Assembly: GCA_965249035.1 (NCBI GenBank) | Contig: CBDFKV010000006.1 | Coordinates: forward strand, 62,001 to 126,000 | Source of the DNA: CBDFKV01 sp965249035 | GTDB lineage: Bacteria; Pseudomonadota; Gammaproteobacteria; Arenicellales; Poriferihabitantaceae | Direction of reading: 5' to 3' | Length of the DNA: 64,000 nucleotides | Part shown: piece after piece, positions 43,402-52,108 of the stretch | Position numbering within the stretch: position 1 is the first letter of the stretch | Layout of the letters: each line of letters starts with the position of its first letter | Program-made: the position numbers and the translations under genes | Notes under the pieces: generated by a model | Databases searched by the model: none | What the model saw: the letters and a program-made list of their open reading frames with translations, nothing else | Told to the model about the DNA's origin: nothing

Positions 43402-44589
43402 TTAAATTCTTTCAAAGATGGCAGCGATCCCCTGCCCACCACCGATACACATACTGACTAAGCCGTAACGACCACCGGTGCGTTGCAACTCGTACAAGCA
43501 CTTAACCGTCAAGATCGCACCAGTAGCACCAATCGGGTGACCCAAACCAATACCTGAACCATTCGGATTGACCTTAGCAGGATCCAGTTTAAGATCGCGC
43601 GCACAGGCTAGTGCTTGCGATGCGAAAGCTTCGTTCAGCTCAATCACATCCATATCACCAACGCTCAAGCCAGTCCGCGCCATCACATTATTGACCGCAG
43701 GTATCGGGCCAATGCCCATGATTTTAGGGTCAACGCCTGCCAGTGCGTAGCCCACTAAACGACCCATCGGCTCTAGACCTTTGGCTTCAGCCGCAGCACC
43801 TTCCATCAACACCAACGCAGCAGCGCCATCGTTAATCCCAGACGCATTGCCTGCCGTAACTGAACCATCGCGCTTAAACACCGTGCGTAATTTAGCCATG
43901 CCTTCAACGCTGGCATCGGCTCGAATGTGCTCGTCGGAATCAAACCAAGTAGAACCTTTTCGGCTCACCAGCTCAATTGGTACAATTTGATCTTTAAAGC
44001 GGCCTTCTGCTGTCGCTTTAGCGGCACGCTGGTGGCTCTCAACCGCCAGTGCGTCTTGATCTTCACGTGAAACGCTCCACTGTTCAGCCACGTTTTCAGC
44101 GGTAATACCCATGTGAGTCGCTTCAAATGGGTCGCTCAGTGCGCCTACCATCATATCGATCACTTGGCCATTGCCCATGTACTGACCAAAACGCCCTTTA
44201 GGCAAGCTATAGCCACCCCGTGACATCGACTCAACGCCACCTGCAACGGCAGCTTCAGTATCGCCTAGTAATATTTGCTGAGAAGCAGAAACGATCGCTT
44301 GCAAACCACTGCCGCACAAGCGATTCAACGTCAGCGCTTGGCTAGAGTGGGGCAAGCCACCTTGAACTGAAGCGTAGCGTGAGATGTACATGTCTTTGGC
44401 TTCGCTGTGAATAACGTTGCCGAGTACGCAAGCGCCTATTTGATCCGCATCGACCTTAGAGCGGCTAACCGCTTCTTTGATCACTTGCGCGGCCAAATCG
44501 CCCGGCGCCTGGTCTTTAAGTGAACCGCCGTAATCACCAATTGCAGTTCGGACACCACTTAATACCACGACTTCTTTCGCTTTAGACAT
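43402..44589 (-). CDS. phaA: Acetyl-CoA acetyltransferase (beta-ketothiolase)
   Basis: Condenses two acetyl-CoA to acetoacetyl-CoA, the first PHB step. The thiolase residues are all visible: nucleophilic Cys in LNRLCGSGLQAI, NEAFASQALA, GHPIGATGAIL and the second Cys in SMCIGGGQGIA. The start is placed at MSKAKEVV because GAGGAG lies six bases before it; an upstream in-frame extension is not supported. The product is 395 residues, normal for PhaA. It is downstream of phaB and phasin on the same strand, followed by two candidate small RNAs. Confidence 0.95.
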   Translation of the reverse strand: MSKAKEVVVLSGVRTAIGDYGGSLKDQAPGDLAAQVIKEAVSRSKVDADQIGACVLGNVIHSEAKDMYISRYASVQGGLPHSSQALTLNRLCGSGLQAIVSASQQILLGDTEAAVAGGVESMSRGGYSLPKGRFGQYMGNGQVIDMMVGALSDPFEATHMGITAENVAEQWSVSREDQDALAVESHQRAAKATAEGRFKDQIVPIELVSRKGSTWFDSDEHIRADASVEGMAKLRTVFKRDGSVTAGNASGINDGAAALVLMEGAAAEAKGLEPMGRLVGYALAGVDPKIMGIGPIPAVNNVMARTGLSVGDMDVIELNEAFASQALACARDLKLDPAKVNPNGSGIGLGHPIGATGAILTVKCLYELQRTGGRYGLVSMCIGGGQGIAAIFERI

Positions 44590-44676
44590 ATTCATCTCCT
44601 CTCTTAGTTCAGTTTTTATTGGTCGAACCCGATGCTCAACCATCGGGCAGTTTTAAAAGGTTTGCTTAGCGATAAG

Positions 44677-45426
44677 CTAGAAGCTCATAAACAAACCGCC
44701 ATTTACTGGGATATTCGCACCCATCACATACTTCCCCATGTCGCTGGCTAAATACGCAATCATATTCGCGATATCTTCCGGGTCACCCATCTTGCCTGCG
44801 GGAATACCTGAAACGATGTGATCACGGACTTTATCCGGGATCGCTTGGGTCATGACGGTATCAATATAGCCGGGCGAAATGGTGTTAACCGTTACCCCTT
44901 TGGCAGCACCTTCTTGCGCCAAGGACATCGTAAAACCGTGCATACCTGCTTTTGCAGTGGCGTAGTTAACCTGGCCAAACTGACCACGTTGACCATTCAC
45001 CGATGAGACATTTATAACGCGTCCGAAGCCACGCTCAAGCATGCCTTCAAACACTTGCTTGGTAACGTTAAAGACACTGTCAAGGTTGGTACTAATGACC
45101 GAACCCCACTGGTCAGCGCTCATGCGCTTGAACGTGGTATCACGGGTAATCCCCGCTGCGTTCACTAATATATCAACAGCACCTGCTTTGTCAGCAATGG
45201 CTTTGGCCATCGCTTCACATGACTCCAATGAGGAAACATCTGCGCCAATGACGTCAACGTCATAGCCTGCTGCTGTTTGCTCTTTCAACCACGCTTGCGC
45301 GGCATCTTCTTCTGCGGGGTAATAGTTGGCGAAAACTTTTGCACCACCATCTGCCAAAGCTTGACAAACAGCGGTGCCAATTCCACCGATACCACCGGTA
45401 ACTAATGCGATTTTTTGTTTAGACAT
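44677..45426 (-). CDS. phaB: Acetoacetyl-CoA reductase (first copy)
   Basis: NADPH-type short-chain dehydrogenase making (R)-3-hydroxybutyryl-CoA. The 249-residue protein has the cofactor motif VTGGIGGIGTAVCQAL, NAAGITRD, the catalytic NVSSVNGQRGQFGQVNYATAK (Ser and Tyr-x-x-x-Lys), and ends VNGGLFMSF. The ATG before SKQKIAL is chosen over an upstream TTG. It lies 46 bp after phasin and 87 bp before phaA, so the three are likely one transcript. A second phaB-like paralogue lies 1.1 kb upstream. Confidence 0.94.
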   Translation of the reverse strand: MSKQKIALVTGGIGGIGTAVCQALADGGAKVFANYYPAEEDAAQAWLKEQTAAGYDVDVIGADVSSLESCEAMAKAIADKAGAVDILVNAAGITRDTTFKRMSADQWGSVISTNLDSVFNVTKQVFEGMLERGFGRVINVSSVNGQRGQFGQVNYATAKAGMHGFTMSLAQEGAAKGVTVNTISPGYIDTVMTQAIPDKVRDHIVSGIPAGKMGDPEDIANMIAYLASDMGKYVMGANIPVNGGLFMSF

Positions 45427-45472
45427 AATCAATCAATTCTTGTTTATATTGTTTCTGATTGGAAAACGGCAA

Positions 45473-45889
45473 TTAAGCAGCTTTCTTCTTACGTGCAGTC
45501 GGTGCTGGAGTTACTTGCTCAAAAGCAGCCTTTGCTTGCTCAGAGGCGTCTTCGAAAGAAGCCTTCATTTGCTCGCTAGTTTGCTTTACCCAAGTTTGCA
45601 CTTTCTCGCCATTGGCAACCATTAAGTTACCCATTTCGTTGGCGTTTGCAGCACTTTGCTCAACATAAGATTTTGTGATTTCAGCTTGAGCTATCAGCAC
45701 TTCTTTTGGATCTTTCTTGCCAGCAACGGTGCCCAATTGGTCGGCACCTGCTTGCATGGCTTGGCTTACCCACTTCTGGTTCAGCTCAACCACTGACTTA
45801 GCCGTAGCCAAGTTGATATCAAACAAGCTTTTCATCGTCGCGCTTGCTTGCTCTGCCAATAGCTTGTTCATTTCAAATACGTTTTGCAT
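45473..45889 (-). CDS. phaP: Phasin family protein
   Basis: 138-residue amphipathic helical protein of the phasin_2 type that coats PHB granules. Long helices with MNKLLAEQASATMKSLFDIN, SVVELNQKWVSQAMQAGADQL and AYVEQSAANANEMGNL-like heptads dominate, and an Ala/Lys-rich tail (TPAPTARKKKAA) ends it. The ATG at MQNVFEM follows AGGTG by six bases; two earlier in-frame starts overlap that ribosome site. A good promoter and a TGC-rich palindrome lie just upstream, consistent with PhaR repression. Confidence 0.9.
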   Translation of the reverse strand: MQNVFEMNKLLAEQASATMKSLFDINLATAKSVVELNQKWVSQAMQAGADQLGTVAGKKDPKEVLIAQAEITKSYVEQSAANANEMGNLMVANGEKVQTWVKQTSEQMKASFEDASEQAKAAFEQVTPAPTARKKKAA

Positions 45890-45955
45890 GGTCATCACCT
45901 AAAATTTAATAGTGTTTGTTTACTAATTAAATGCGCATCGATAAATTTGTGCGAT

Positions 45956-45969
45956 GCAGCATTTGCTGC
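45956..45969. promoter_or_regulatory. Candidate PhaR operator at the phasin promoter
   Basis: GCAGC-ATTT-GCTGC is a perfect inverted repeat overlapping the expected transcription start of the phasin promoter, within the TGC-rich run GATGCAGCATTTGCTGCGG. PhaR repressors are known to bind TGC-rich sequences before phasin genes, and a phaR gene lies directly upstream. Confidence 0.5.
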
Positions 45970-45974
45970 GGTGC

Positions 45975-46003
45975 ACAATATTAAAATCGAGCAGGCTTGT
46001 CAA
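45975..46003 (-). promoter_or_regulatory. Sigma70-type promoter of the phasin-phaB-phaA unit
   Basis: On the minus strand TTGACA and TATTGT are separated by exactly 17 bp. The -10 is about 85 bp from the phasin start codon. The -35 lies just after the end of the phaR gene. Confidence 0.75.
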
Positions 46004-46017
46004 GCAAAAAGTTGAAT

Positions 46018-46482
46018 TTATTTTTTGTCGTCTTCCGGCTGCTTAGTGCTACCGTAGGAGAAGCCACTCATGTCGATAAAGTTCTTCTGTACGGTTTGCC
46101 ACCTTTCCAAATTGTCCTGCGCCATTTGGGTAAACAGGTTCATCGATTCGGCATTAAATTGCTTACACAGTTTCTGCTGTTCATCGGCAAACCCACGCAA
46201 GCTTCCCTGCAAGTATCCATTGAATAAGCTAGGCACGGTATTGCCATAATAGCTGATCAATTGAGACAAGGAATCAGACGAAAACAGGGCTTCGTCAGAA
46301 GATTCCTGCTCGACGATAATTTGCAGCAGAACGCTGCGGGTGATGTCTTTCTTGGTACCCGACTCGATGACCTGAAATTCTTCTTTATCGCGCACCAGCT
46401 CAGCGACCCGCGCTAGCGTAATATATTTACTACTCTCCGTGTCGTATAAACGACGGTTTGGATATTTTTTAATAATTCTCAA
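46018..46482 (-). CDS. phaR: Polyhydroxyalkanoate synthesis regulator PhaR
   Basis: 154-residue regulator with the PHB_acc_N DNA-binding domain (IIKKYPNRRLYDTESSKYITL at the start, key residues only) followed by the PHB_acc accumulation domain (about residues 60-120, SRSVLLQIIVEQE and SYYGNTVPSLFNGYLQGSL-like). PhaR binds both DNA and nascent PHB and represses the phasin gene until granules form. It lies directly upstream of the phasin promoter with its candidate operator and downstream of the second phaB. Confidence 0.94.
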   Translation of the reverse strand: MRIIKKYPNRRLYDTESSKYITLARVAELVRDKEEFQVIESGTKKDITRSVLLQIIVEQESSDEALFSSDSLSQLISYYGNTVPSLFNGYLQGSLRGFADEQQKLCKQFNAESMNLFTQMAQDNLERWQTVQKNFIDMSGFSYGSTKQPEDDKK

Positions 46483-46568
46483 GTGACTTACTCCGGCTCA
46501 AACTGCCCTCAATCGGCAAAAGCCTAAGTATAGTCACTTTGCACTGCAGCATAAAGCCAAAACGTGTA

Positions 46569-47291
46569 CTAAAACATATGCTGCCCGCCGTTAATGTCAA
46601 GCGTCGACCCCGTAATGAATCCGGCCTCATCTTCAACCAAAAACAAGACACTCCGAGCGATATCGTCTGGTGTTCCTAGCCGTCGAACAGGAATCGTGCG
46701 AATAATCTTTTCGAGAACCTCTGCCGGTACTGCACGTACCATATCAGTTTCGACGTAACCCGGCGCAATCGCATTAACCGTGACGTTGATCGCTGCACCT
46801 TCACGGGCCAATGCCTTAGTAAAACCATGAATCCCTGACTTTGCCGCTGCGTAGTTAACCTGCCCGTATTGCCCTGCCCGACCATTCACAGAGCCAATAT
46901 TGACGATACGACCAAATTGGCGCTCCCGCATACCGTCGATGACTGCTCGACTCATATTGAAACAAGAGCCTAAATTGGTATCAATGACTTGCTGCCATTG
47001 CTCCTGCACCATTTTATGCATGGTGCCATCGCGGGTGATACCCGCATTATTGATCAGCACATCAACTGGCCCCAAGGCTGCTTCAATTTCTGCAACACCT
47101 TGCTTACAAGCTGCAAAATCTGACACATCAAACTTATACGCCTTAATACCCGTTCGCTCAGTAAATTCTTTGGCGGCATCATCATTACCAAAATAGTTAG
47201 CGGCAACCGTCATGCCATGATCTTTCAACATCACACAAATGGCTTCGCCAATTCCACGTGTTCCACCAGTAACAATAGCTACTCGTTCCAT
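46569..47291 (-). CDS. Acetoacetyl-CoA reductase-like short-chain dehydrogenase (second copy)
   Basis: 240-residue SDR close to PhaB: VTGGTRGIGEAICVML at the N-terminus, NNAGITRDGTMHKM, catalytic NIGSVNGRAGQYGQVNYAAAK and IAPGYVETDMV. It differs from the first phaB in the cofactor loop (TRGIGE against IGGIGT), so cofactor preference may differ between NADH and NADPH. Its stop is 86 bp before phaR. It is probably the first gene of the phaB2-phaR unit. Confidence 0.92.
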   Translation of the reverse strand: MERVAIVTGGTRGIGEAICVMLKDHGMTVAANYFGNDDAAKEFTERTGIKAYKFDVSDFAACKQGVAEIEAALGPVDVLINNAGITRDGTMHKMVQEQWQQVIDTNLGSCFNMSRAVIDGMRERQFGRIVNIGSVNGRAGQYGQVNYAAAKSGIHGFTKALAREGAAINVTVNAIAPGYVETDMVRAVPAEVLEKIIRTIPVRRLGTPDDIARSVLFLVEDEAGFITGSTLDINGGQHMF

Positions 47292-47625
47292 ATTCTCTAT
47301 CCTCTTTTGTTGCTAAGTTTATTAGTTTAGTCGGCACAGGCGCTTCAGCCATCATTTTGATGATAAGCACTGACCACCTCCAATATAATCAAATTTTATG
47401 ACCTTAGCAAAGCACTGTTTTTTCTCTTGCCCATTTGAGACTCGTATAGGGCTTGGCTTCGGTCATAAAGGCATTGAACTAATCATATGGAAAATGTTAT
47501 GATTAGTTGGATTATGATAAATGATATTTATTCATAACAGTGGTAACAGTCTTGACATATGACCTCGACTCGCGACTACGAAATAACAAACTATTCAATC
47601 GAACCAGACCTAAAGGAGACCCAAT
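47292..47625. other. Divergent upstream region of acs and the second phaB
   Basis: About 330 bp without genes. AT-rich short inverted motifs around 47495-47540 (TTATGATTAG, TTATGATAAATGATA, TATTCATAA) look like protein-binding sites. A TTGACA is at 47552-47557 but lacks a good -10 at normal distance. TAAAGGAGACC before the acs ATG is a good ribosome site. Confidence 0.5.
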
Positions 47626-49563
47626 ATGAGTGAGTTTTCAGTACACCCCGTCCAAGCAGACTGGGAAGAGCGCGCCCACATCGACAACGATACCTACCTA
47701 AAAATGTACGATCAGTCGATCAACGACCCAGACACATTTTGGGCCGAGCAAGCCGAGGCTTTTCTCGACTGGGATAAAAAATGGGATACCGTTCAAGATT
47801 GGGATTACCACAAAGCCCATATTCGCTGGTTTGAAGGCGGCACGCTAAATGTTGCCACCAACTGTCTGGATCGCCATTTGGAAACGCGCGGCGACCAAAC
47901 CGCCATTATTTGGGAATCTGATGACCCAGAAGTTGATGAACACATCAGCTATCGCGAATTACACGAACGCGTCTGCCGTTTGGCTAACGTACTGAAAGAT
48001 CGTGGCGTTAAAAAAGGCGACCGAGTCTCGATCTATATGCCGATGATTCCTGAGGCATCAGTAGCGATGCTGGCTTGCGCACGCATCGGCGCGGTTCACT
48101 CAATCGTATTTGGTGGCTTTTCGCCAGAGGCTCTGAAAGACCGTATTTTGGACTCCGACTGCCAAGTCGTTATCACAGCGGACGAAGGCGTACGCGGTGG
48201 TCGCGCTGTTCCTTTAAAAGCGAATGCTGATAAAGCCATGCAAGATTGCCCGAATGTGCATACTGCCATCGTAGTCAAGCGCACTGGTGGCGACGTTGCC
48301 TGGCAAGATGGCCGCGACATTTGGTATGAAGAAGCAGTTGCCGCTGCATCCAGTGATTGCCCAGCTGAGCCAATGGATGCTGAAGATCCGCTGTTCATTC
48401 TCTACACCTCGGGTTCAACCGGACAGCCCAAAGGCGTTTTACACACCACTGGCGGATATTTACTGTATGCCGCCATGACGCACAAATACGTCTTTGATTA
48501 TCACGATGGTGATATTTATTGGTGTACCGCTGACGTCGGCTGGGTAACAGGCCATTCGTATATTGTCTATGGCCCGCTGGCCAATGGAGCCACTACCTTG
48601 ATGTTTGAAGGCGTACCGACCTATCCCGATGCCAGCCGTTTCTGGCAAGTAGTCGATAAACACCAAGTCAATATTTTCTATACCGCACCGACCGCACTGC
48701 GCGCGTTGATGGGCCAAGGCAATGCCTTCGTCGAAAAATGCGACCTTTCATCATTACGCACGCTAGGCTCAGTGGGTGAACCAATCAACCCAGAAGCTTG
48801 GGAGTGGTATTACCGCATCGTGGGCAAAGAACGCTGCCCGATTGTTGATACTTGGTGGCAAACCGAAACCGGCGGAATTTTGATTACACCTCTGCCCGGA
48901 GCTACTGCTTTGAAACCTGGATCAGCCACGCGCCCGTTCTTTGGCATTGCTCCCGCATTACTGGATGAAGAAGGTAATATCTTAGAAGGTGAAAACAGCG
49001 GCAATTTAGTCATTACCCAACCGTGGCCTGGCCAAATGCGCACGATTTTTGGAGACCAGGATCGTTTCCACGAAACCTACTTCCAAATGTATCCGGGTTA
49101 TTACTTCACCGGCGACGGCTGTCGTCGTGACGAAGATGGCTACTACTGGATTACCGGCCGTGTGGATGACGTTATTAACGTATCTGGTCACCGTATGGGA
49201 ACTGCCGAAGTCGAAAGCGCCCTGGTATTGCACCAACACGTTTCTGAAGCGGCGGTAGTGGGCTTTCCACATAGCATTAAAGGACAGGGTATTTATGCTT
49301 ACGTCACCTTAAACGTCGGTGTTGAACCCACACCCGAGCTCAAGAAAGAGTTGGTCACGTTAGTCCGCTCTGAAATCGGCCCAATCGCATCACCAGATGT
49401 TATCCAGTGGGCGCCGGGCTTACCCAAAACTCGCTCTGGAAAGATCATGCGCCGCATCTTGCGCAAGATCGCCGAAAACGAGTTGGATAGCTTAGGCGAT
49501 ACTTCAACCTTGGCTGAGCCTGCAGTGGTCGAGGACTTAATCGAGAATCGCGAAAGCGCTTAG
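47626..49563 (+). CDS. acs: Acetyl-CoA synthetase
   Basis: 645-residue AMP-forming enzyme activating acetate to acetyl-CoA. It has the P-loop YTSGSTGQPKGV near residue 262, WWQTETGG, YFTGDGCRRDEDGYYWITGR and the C-terminal TRSGKIMRRILR whose Lys is the acetylation-controlled catalytic residue. Length and motifs are standard. It is divergent from the pha cluster, so acetate-derived acetyl-CoA may feed PHB synthesis, and it ends at a clear intrinsic terminator. Confidence 0.97.
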   Translation: MSEFSVHPVQADWEERAHIDNDTYLKMYDQSINDPDTFWAEQAEAFLDWDKKWDTVQDWDYHKAHIRWFEGGTLNVATNCLDRHLETRGDQTAIIWESDDPEVDEHISYRELHERVCRLANVLKDRGVKKGDRVSIYMPMIPEASVAMLACARIGAVHSIVFGGFSPEALKDRILDSDCQVVITADEGVRGGRAVPLKANADKAMQDCPNVHTAIVVKRTGGDVAWQDGRDIWYEEAVAAASSDCPAEPMDAEDPLFILYTSGSTGQPKGVLHTTGGYLLYAAMTHKYVFDYHDGDIYWCTADVGWVTGHSYIVYGPLANGATTLMFEGVPTYPDASRFWQVVDKHQVNIFYTAPTALRALMGQGNAFVEKCDLSSLRTLGSVGEPINPEAWEWYYRIVGKERCPIVDTWWQTETGGILITPLPGATALKPGSATRPFFGIAPALLDEEGNILEGENSGNLVITQPWPGQMRTIFGDQDRFHETYFQMYPGYYFTGDGCRRDEDGYYWITGRVDDVINVSGHRMGTAEVESALVLHQHVSEAAVVGFPHSIKGQGIYAYVTLNVGVEPTPELKKELVTLVRSEIGPIASPDVIQWAPGLPKTRSGKIMRRILRKIAENELDSLGDTSTLAEPAVVEDLIENRESA

Positions 49564-49586
49564 TGTAGGACTAGCACCAAACAAAC

Positions 49587-49613
49587 CCCGTCTCAAACGA
49601 GGCGGGTTTTTTT
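49587..49613 (+). terminator. Intrinsic terminator of acs
   Basis: CCCGTCTC and GAGGCGGG pair as an 8-bp stem (one G-T) with a 4-base loop, followed by seven T, 24 bp after the acs stop codon. Confidence 0.9.
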
Positions 49614-49655
49614 ATGGTTGTCCGCACAACAAGAAGGTATAGCAAGCGCTATCGC

Positions 49656-50516
49656 CTATGTTTGCTCAGACCGATCACTGGAGTCTTTCCGATAGTATTT
49701 ATGCTGCAAAATAACGCTATCATGGAAATTATCGTTTTTCCGTTCCATGTATAGGCGGTTAAAATACGTCGGATAGTGCAGTACTTTGAACGCAGTGTTT
49801 TGAACCGAAGTTAGCACCCCTACCGCTCGGGTAAAGAAATCAGCGTGGTCTAGCCGTTTGAGTTTATTGTCCCAACCGACCAACCTGATACGTTCAGTAC
49901 GACCGATATAAAAGTTCGGTACCTTTAAATGGACTGGGTAAGTCCCAATCAACGTGCCCGGCTGTTTCAGCGGACGGTTTGAAGTAGGAAAAACCGGCGT
50001 TCGCGAATAATCATGTACCAACCTTAAAGGTAAATACACCACTTCTCCCGCCAAGATATCAATGCTGGGGTTTTGTTCCATGGCGCGCAGTGCTTGCAAT
50101 ACATCGGTCTTGCGATAAAACACGAAATCATCATCTAAACAGAGCATATATCGGGTGGTAACCGCGGCTAAACCTGCATTCCTGCCAGCAGAAACGCCAC
50201 TGTCGTAGGGCAATGTAATGGTCGTTACCCCCTTTAGTTTAGTCGGGCTTTTACTATCATCGACCACGATAATTTTCAGATGCGGATAGAGGCGCTGAAT
50301 ACTGTTTACCAGTTTTCGAAGCTTGTCGGGGCGCTCGAAGGTTTTAATGATCGCTGTTACCTCATCAAGCTCTTTGGCAACGCACGGACGATGGGAAACA
50401 GCATCTAACGTTCGTTCAATAGCCAGCTCGGTATTAACAAGCACCCCATACCCAATTGCAACTACAGATTTAAATCTTCCGGTTCTCGCGTTTTTAAGTA
50501 TTTGAATAATATCCAT
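49656..50516 (-). CDS. Family 2 glycosyltransferase
   Basis: 286-residue GT-A protein. TAIIKTFERPDKLRKLVNSI begins the nucleotide-sugar fold, VVDDSK carries the first Asp, GVSAGRNAGLAAV is the usual GT2 loop, and CLDDDFVF holds the metal-binding DxD-type motif. The C-terminal half (GWDNKLKRLDHADFFTRA) resembles beta-1,4-GalNAc-transferase-like proteins. Donor and acceptor are unknown. It has no clear glycan neighbours, being between acs and pcm. Confidence 0.85.
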   Translation of the reverse strand: MDIIQILKNARTGRFKSVVAIGYGVLVNTELAIERTLDAVSHRPCVAKELDEVTAIIKTFERPDKLRKLVNSIQRLYPHLKIIVVDDSKSPTKLKGVTTITLPYDSGVSAGRNAGLAAVTTRYMLCLDDDFVFYRKTDVLQALRAMEQNPSIDILAGEVVYLPLRLVHDYSRTPVFPTSNRPLKQPGTLIGTYPVHLKVPNFYIGRTERIRLVGWDNKLKRLDHADFFTRAVGVLTSVQNTAFKVLHYPTYFNRLYMERKNDNFHDSVILQHKYYRKDSSDRSEQT

Positions 50517-50585
50517 TAATTACTCACAGCCTCAACAAACCAGGCCCAAAACCTCGGCCATTTCAGCACCAAGCGCTGGCTGCTT

Positions 50586-51272
50586 CTATCGTTCGGTCTC
50601 GTCCGTCACCAGCGGTACAAACCGAACCATTTCTTCGGTCCATTGGCGATAGGCCGAGCCAGTGCGTTCAACCACTAGCAATTCCTGCACGTCGCCATCA
50701 CCCACAGGGATAACCATACGTGCATTAATCCCTAATTGCTGAACCAACGCGGAAGGAACATCGCCAGCGGCGGCGGCAACCACGATTGCATCAAACGGCG
50801 CTCGATTCTGCCAGCCATGATAACCATCTCCGCAGCGATAGCTGATATTTTTATAGCCGATGTCTTCTAGCAAACTATTCGCTTGTTGCTGAAGCTCTGG
50901 GATTCGCTCGATGGTATAGACCCAATCCACCAGTTGACTCAAAATAGCCGCTTGGTAACCACAACCGGTACCAATATCCAACACGCGCTTTACATCAGGC
51001 TGGCTGGCGCGCGCCAGCTCCGTCATCTTCGCAACAATATAGGGCTGAGAAATGGTTTGCTGATAACCAATTGCCAGGGCCGTATCTTCATAGGCGTGGT
51101 GATGTAGCGCTTCGTCGATAAACCGATGGCGCTGGACTTCTTCCAGCTGTGTTAACACCCGCTCATCAGTAATGCCACGCTCACGCAAGCTTTGGGTAAG
51201 TCGCCGTCGTCGACGACGCGAGGTCATGCCAGCATCGCTGCGATCAATCGATGCGGCCACTTTGCTTACCAT
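50586..51272 (-). CDS. pcm: Protein-L-isoaspartate O-methyltransferase
   Basis: 228-residue SAM-dependent repair enzyme for isoaspartyl residues. It shows VLDIGTGCGYQAAILSQL (SAM-binding motif I), YTIERIPELQQQA and the substrate-side QQTISQPYIVAKMTELA. An Arg-rich N-terminal segment (MTSRRRRRRLTQSLRERG) precedes the domain. Its ATG directly abuts the surE stop, the same surE-pcm pairing found in E. coli and many proteobacteria. Confidence 0.94.
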   Translation of the reverse strand: MVSKVAASIDRSDAGMTSRRRRRRLTQSLRERGITDERVLTQLEEVQRHRFIDEALHHHAYEDTALAIGYQQTISQPYIVAKMTELARASQPDVKRVLDIGTGCGYQAAILSQLVDWVYTIERIPELQQQANSLLEDIGYKNISYRCGDGYHGWQNRAPFDAIVVAAAAGDVPSALVQQLGINARMVIPVGDGDVQELLVVERTGSAYRQWTEEMVRFVPLVTDETER

Positions 51273-52016
51273 TTATTGATCCAACCAATGCTGAATATTA
51301 TCAACATGGCTATGACGGGTCAGATCTATTTGCAACGGCGTTACCGACACATAATTATGCTTGATGGCGTAGAAATCCGTGCCCTCACCTGCGTCCTGTT
51401 CCGGCCCAGCGGGCCCAATCCAGTAGATTTCCCGTCCACGCGGGTCCAGCTCGCGGATCACCGGCTCGGACTTATGCCGATGTCCCAAACGGGTTGATTG
51501 TATCCCCGCCACCTGAGCGTACGGCACGTCGGGTACGTTAACGTTTAAAATGGTATCACTGGGTAGCGGCTCTCGCATTAGACGTTGTACTAGCTCCTGC
51601 GCGACTTTCCCGGCCGTGTCCAAATGCTGCATTTTATTGCCCGCTAAAGAAATCGCAATCGCTGGCAGGCCCAAAAATCGCCCTTCAGTGGCCGCAGCCA
51701 CGGTTCCCGAATACAGCGTATCATCGCCTAAATTGGAGCTATTATTAATCCCCGCCACCACCATATCAGGCTCATTGTCCATTAAACCGGTAATCGCTAC
51801 GTGCACACAGTCCGTTGGCGTACCATCGATATAGTAAGTATCACTCGCGGCTTGCACCACCCGCAAAGGCCGCTCCAAAGTCAGCGAATTGCTCGCGCCA
51901 CTGCGATTAGACTCCGGTGCGACTACGGTTAAGTCTGCCAAGCCCGTCAATGCCTGCTTAAGCGCTATGATCCCAGGCGCGAGATAGCCGTCGTCATTAC
52001 TGAGGAGTATGTTCAT
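51273..52016 (-). CDS. surE: 5'/3'-nucleotidase SurE
   Basis: 247-residue metal-dependent nucleotidase active on nucleoside monophosphates and short polyphosphates, linked to stationary-phase survival. The start is set at MNILLSNDDGYLAPG, the universal SurE opening with the metal-binding Asp pair; 31 upstream in-frame codons are not conserved-looking. Further motifs are NRSGASNSLTLERPL and VVAGINNSSNLGDDTLYSGTVAAA. It is followed at once by pcm and is divergent from a cation efflux gene. Confidence 0.95.
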   Translation of the reverse strand: MNILLSNDDGYLAPGIIALKQALTGLADLTVVAPESNRSGASNSLTLERPLRVVQAASDTYYIDGTPTDCVHVAITGLMDNEPDMVVAGINNSSNLGDDTLYSGTVAAATEGRFLGLPAIAISLAGNKMQHLDTAGKVAQELVQRLMREPLPSDTILNVNVPDVPYAQVAGIQSTRLGHRHKSEPVIRELDPRGREIYWIGPAGPEQDAGEGTDFYAIKHNYVSVTPLQIDLTRHSHVDNIQHWLDQ

Positions 52017-52108
52017 GGGGAGAGGTTTATACCTGCCGACAGCTGAATTGTCACGCGAAGAAACGGGGTTTGGTACAATCGTGCACCTGGATTCTGAAGC
52101 AACTCCCA

